DNA of 64,000 nt from CAG-238 sp934277695 (GTDB lineage Bacteria; Bacillota; Clostridia; Peptostreptococcales; Anaerovoracaceae): the NCBI GenBank assembly GCA_934277695.1, contig CAKQVG010000001.1, positions 186,001 through 250,000 of the forward strand, read 5' to 3'. This document shows, piece after piece, positions 61,912 through 64,000 of the stretch. How positions within the stretch are numbered: position 1 is the stretch's first letter; every line of letters starts with the position of its first letter. The notes under the pieces are model-generated. The model was not told the DNA's origin, made no database searches, and was given only the letters and a program-made list of their open reading frames with translations. The position numbers and the translations under genes are program-made.

Positions 61912-62141
61912 TTAGATTTCCTTTATTGTCACATCAGGCTCGGTTTTCTTCACAATTTTTTTGATCTTCTTGAAGGTTTCTTCATATCCCTATATCCCTC
62001 TTCTTCCGCATCCAGAATCATTTTGGTAGTCAGAAAATTAACTGAGGCGCTGTTTACGCCTTCTATCTTGGCAACGCCTCTTTCTATAGCAGCTGCGCAG
62101 TTTGCACAGCAAAGGTCTTCTAATAAATATGTCTTCTTCAT
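61912..62141 (-). pseudogene. HMA-domain metal-binding protein, frameshifted
   Basis: A CopZ-like or detached pump N-domain of 76 residues. MKKTYLLEDLCCANCAAAIE carries the metal CxxC, followed by GVNSASVNFLTTKMILDAEE. Near 61981-61998 the frame slips; in the next frame the sequence continues EETFKKIKKIVKKTEPDVTI to a TAA at 61912, and adding one base restores a multiple of three. AGGAGG precedes the ATG. It stands just before the truncated metal ATPase in the same operon, behind an ArsR-type operator. Metal binding by the N-terminal part may survive. Confidence 0.8.
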
Positions 62142-62205
62142 AGTCTGCCTCCTGTAGTATTTAAATATGCCTTTATGCTGCCGTTGTCTCCTCAGGCTCC
62201 GGCAA

Positions 62206-62229
62206 ACAGTTGAATATGCGCTCAACTGT
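62206..62229. promoter_or_regulatory. ArsR-type operator before the HMA/metal ATPase genes
   Basis: ACAGTTGAATATGCGC followed by TCAACTGT forms an 8-bp perfect dyad with the TTGAA-N-TCAA core common to ArsR/CadC operators. It lies 65 bases upstream of the HMA start. The ArsR gene at 60362 is the likely ligand. Confidence 0.6.
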
Positions 62230-62282
62230 CAAAAGGTTTTTTTCGGATTTTTTTGTCTCTATGTTTCAGCTGCTGATATAAG

Positions 62283-62506
62283 GTTGTATGGAATCCTGAA
62301 ATACTTATAAAAAAACAACATTTCCCCATACCGCAGGCGGAAACCTGCCGGCTAATAATGAAAATGTTGTTCTATTCTGAAAAAACAATCAGTTTCTACA
62401 ACGAAGTTTGAAAACATGTTGTAAATATTTTTAAATCCGCAGTATTCTACAACATTTGCCCTCCAACCAATCCTCTTTATGGTTGAAACTGGAAGCAACG
62501 TTGTAA
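62283..62506. repeat. cluster of TACAAC/GTTGTA half-sites
   Basis: Within 224 bases the motif ACAAC or GTTGT occurs seven times, most as part of TTCTACAACATTT or its complement: 62283-62288, 62315-62323, 62362-62370, 62394-62403, 62414-62425, 62445-62457 and 62496-62506 (CAACGTTGTAA, a dyad). The stretch lies between the HMA promoter side and the end of the GNAT gene; 62142-62526 holds no gene. It may be a multi-site operator or the remains of a mobile-element end. Confidence 0.5.
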
Positions 62507-62526
62507 AAAATCGTATAACGGCTGAA

Positions 62527-63100
62527 TTATACAACCTCTCCGAACAATGCCTCGTATTCCTCTCTCAGCATGGACATGAGGTGCACATCATAGAGAATGC
62601 CGTTTTTTCGGCAGTTTTTACGGAGCACACCCTCGTACTTAAATCCCAGGGACAAATTACAGACCCACTGCAGGATTACCGGTGTAATGGTCAAGATAAA
62701 GTCTTTCCAGGCCGAGCACATCAAAGCAATAGCCCATCATGGCTTCCATGGCCTGCTTGCCGTAGCCTTTGCCGCGAAGAGATTTATCTCCTATATAAAT
62801 ACGCCAGATTTCACCTTTCCAGCCGTCTTCAATGTCAGCCAGAACTATGCGCCCGATTTTGCGTGTACCCCCGTTGCCCTCTGCAGCCTGGTTTCCCTCT
62901 TCTTTCAGCAGAATAGTAAACTGCTGTGCCTTGGGATCTTCCTCATCGGCAACATATTTTCTGACTACATCCTCCATTGTCTGTCCGTCTCTTATGCTAA
63001 AAAACTCCGTCACTTCCGGCCGCTGCTCCCACCGGCAGAAATCCTCCAGGTCATTTCACTCCGACAGTCTTATTATCAGATCATTGGTCTCCAAAACCAT
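62527..63100 (-). pseudogene. GNAT-family N-acetyltransferase with in-frame TGA and frameshift
   Basis: From an ATG at 63100 with GGAG upstream: ETNDLIIRLSE, TGA (63056-63058), then NDLEDFCRWEQRPEVTEFFS, the usual GNAT start. The acetyl-CoA loop YIGDKSLRGKGYGKQAMEAM is intact. After LERLYLDHYTGNP the frame slips near 62661-62675, and the second frame carries the normal end LSLGFKYEGVLRKNCRKNGI to a TAA at 62527. So two lesions interrupt one RimJ/RimL-like gene. An internal ATG at 63013 could start a partial product. Target unknown. Confidence 0.83.
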
Positions 63101-63285
63101 TTCTTTTCTCCTTCTGCGATGTTTGTTTTTTCATTATACCACAAGCACCTTCACAAAACAATCCTGTTGATAAAGCACGAAAACTACTGTATACTGTTAT
63201 GTTACGAATTGAATAAACGCCATTCAGGCGACTCTCGGAAGCTTTGATATTACTGGCTTTCGGGGTTTTGCAAATCCAAGTAGAT

Positions 63286-64000
63286 CTATTCCCACTCAAT
63301 CGTCCCCGGTGGCTTCCCGGTGCAGTCGTACACGACGCGGTTGACGTGGTCGACTTCGTTGACGATGCGGGTGGTGACGCGGTCAATCAAATCCCAAGGC
63401 AGGTGCGCCGCCTCGGCGGTCATGAAGTCGCTGGTCGTCACAGCGCGGAGCGCGATTGCGTAGTCATAGGTTCGGAAGTCGCCCATAACGCCGACGGAGC
63501 GCATGTTGGTGAGCGCCGCGAAATACTGACCCAAAGTGCCCGGGTGTCCGAACTGCGGAATCCGGCCCTCGCTCATCGCGCGCGCGATTTCTTCACGGTA
63601 GATATAGTCGGCATCCTGCACGATTTTTACCTTTTCGGCAGTAACCTCGCCGATGATACGGATGCCAAGACCCGGTCCCGGGAACGGCTGACGGAAAACT
63701 AAGTAATCCGGAATGCCAAGTTCCAGACCGGCGCGGCGCACTTCGTCCTTAAACAGCATACGAAGCGGCTCAATAATTTCTTTGAAATCAACATAGTCAG
63801 GAAGTCCGCCTACATTGTGGTGGGACTTGATGACTGCGGATTTTCCGAGGCCGGACTCGATAACGTCCGGATAAATCGTGCCCTGAACCAGGAAGTCAAC
63901 GGCACCGATTTTCTTTGCTTCCTCTTCGAAGACGCGGATGAACTCCTCGCCGATGATTTTGCGCTTTGCCTCCGGCTCGGTTACGCCGGCAAGCTTGGAA
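63286..64000 (-). CDS. guaA: GMP synthase, C-terminal part (5' end outside window)
   Basis: Open from the window edge to a TAG at 63286-63288, 237 codons. The sequence shows EAKRKIIGEEFIRVFEEEAK, SAVIKSHHNVGGLPDYVDF, RQPFPGPGLGIRIIGEVTAE and ends GKPPGTIEWE. This is the pattern of the ordinary bacterial glutamine-hydrolysing GMP synthase, unlike the two stand-alone copies at 12 and 31 kb, so the glutaminase domain probably lies beyond the window. The DNA is visibly GC-richer than the rest. It converts XMP to GMP in purine synthesis. Of the three guaA genes this looks like the housekeeping one. Confidence 0.93.
   Translation of the reverse strand, partial: SKLAGVTEPEAKRKIIGEEFIRVFEEEAKKIGAVDFLVQGTIYPDVIESGLGKSAVIKSHHNVGGLPDYVDFKEIIEPLRMLFKDEVRRAGLELGIPDYLVFRQPFPGPGLGIRIIGEVTAEKVKIVQDADYIYREEIARAMSEGRIPQFGHPGTLGQYFAALTNMRSVGVMGDFRTYDYAIALRAVTTSDFMTAEAAHLPWDLIDRVTTRIVNEVDHVNRVVYDCTGKPPGTIEWE

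Overview
The window reads as a chromosomal segment of a low-to-mid GC Gram-positive anaerobe of the class Clostridia, probably an amino-acid or organic-acid fermenting, butyrate-forming member of the Eubacteriales (Anaerovoracaceae/Family XIII is my guess, not proven). Reasons: strong AGGAGG-type ribosome binding sites, an oxygen-sensitive 2-hydroxyacyl-CoA dehydratase with its activator, crotonase/thiolase/3-hydroxyacyl-CoA dehydrogenase genes, butyryl-CoA:acetate-type CoA-transferases, two sigma-54 enhancer-binding proteins, and no respiratory genes. Most genes lie on the minus strand. I see no rRNA, tRNA, CRISPR array, integrase or intact transposase.

Layout. 0-5.8 kb: a partial sigma-54 activator, an EamA exporter, a small membrane protein, and an alanine dehydrogenase/NhaC-type carrier operon behind a sigma-54 promoter. 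5.9-7.9 kb: a TetR regulator translationally coupled to two unassigned genes (plus strand). 7.9-16.1 kb: an operon guaA(PP-ATPase)-U32 peptidase-ABC-F-nitroreductase, a coiled-coil protein and a secreted CAP/SLH protein. 16.2-21.7 kb: WYL regulator-sbcD-sbcC and a NYN/PIN-like protein. 21.9-31.5 kb: an accessory, partly AT-rich region with a DpnI homologue broken by an in-frame TGA, a secreted fibronectin-III protein, small unassigned genes, a decayed NYN copy, and a tight five-gene operon of two adenine methyltransferases, an AlwI-family restriction enzyme, an SDH-type serine protease and a 55-residue protein. 31.6-33.6 kb: a second guaA PP-ATPase and a ferredoxin-nitroreductase.

33.7-58.3 kb is a catabolic island. 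Two tandem CoA-transferases, an AEC permease and an AspT-type exchanger sit behind one sigma-54 promoter; a nine-gene operon (BKACE, dehydratase activator and two subunits, 3-hydroxyacyl-CoA dehydrogenase, crotonase, thiolase, a second dehydrogenase, an MFS carrier) sits behind another. Both promoters carry paired TTGCAwAwTGCAA-like upstream sites, and a sigma-54 activator lies beside the first. A TRAP transporter with an amidohydrolase, and a divergent OYE/SDR pair, complete the island. I infer import of an unknown carboxylate, beta-keto acid cleavage with acetyl-CoA, reductive dehydration of a 2-hydroxyacyl-CoA, beta-oxidation and CoA transfer for energy.

58.4-63.1 kb is a decaying stretch: Fic-like, YfcE-type phosphodiesterase, heavy-metal P-type ATPase, HMA protein and GNAT acetyltransferase all carry frameshifts, stops or truncations, while a hotdog thioesterase and an ArsR regulator remain intact. 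The window ends inside a third, GC-richer GMP synthase gene of the ordinary bacterial type.
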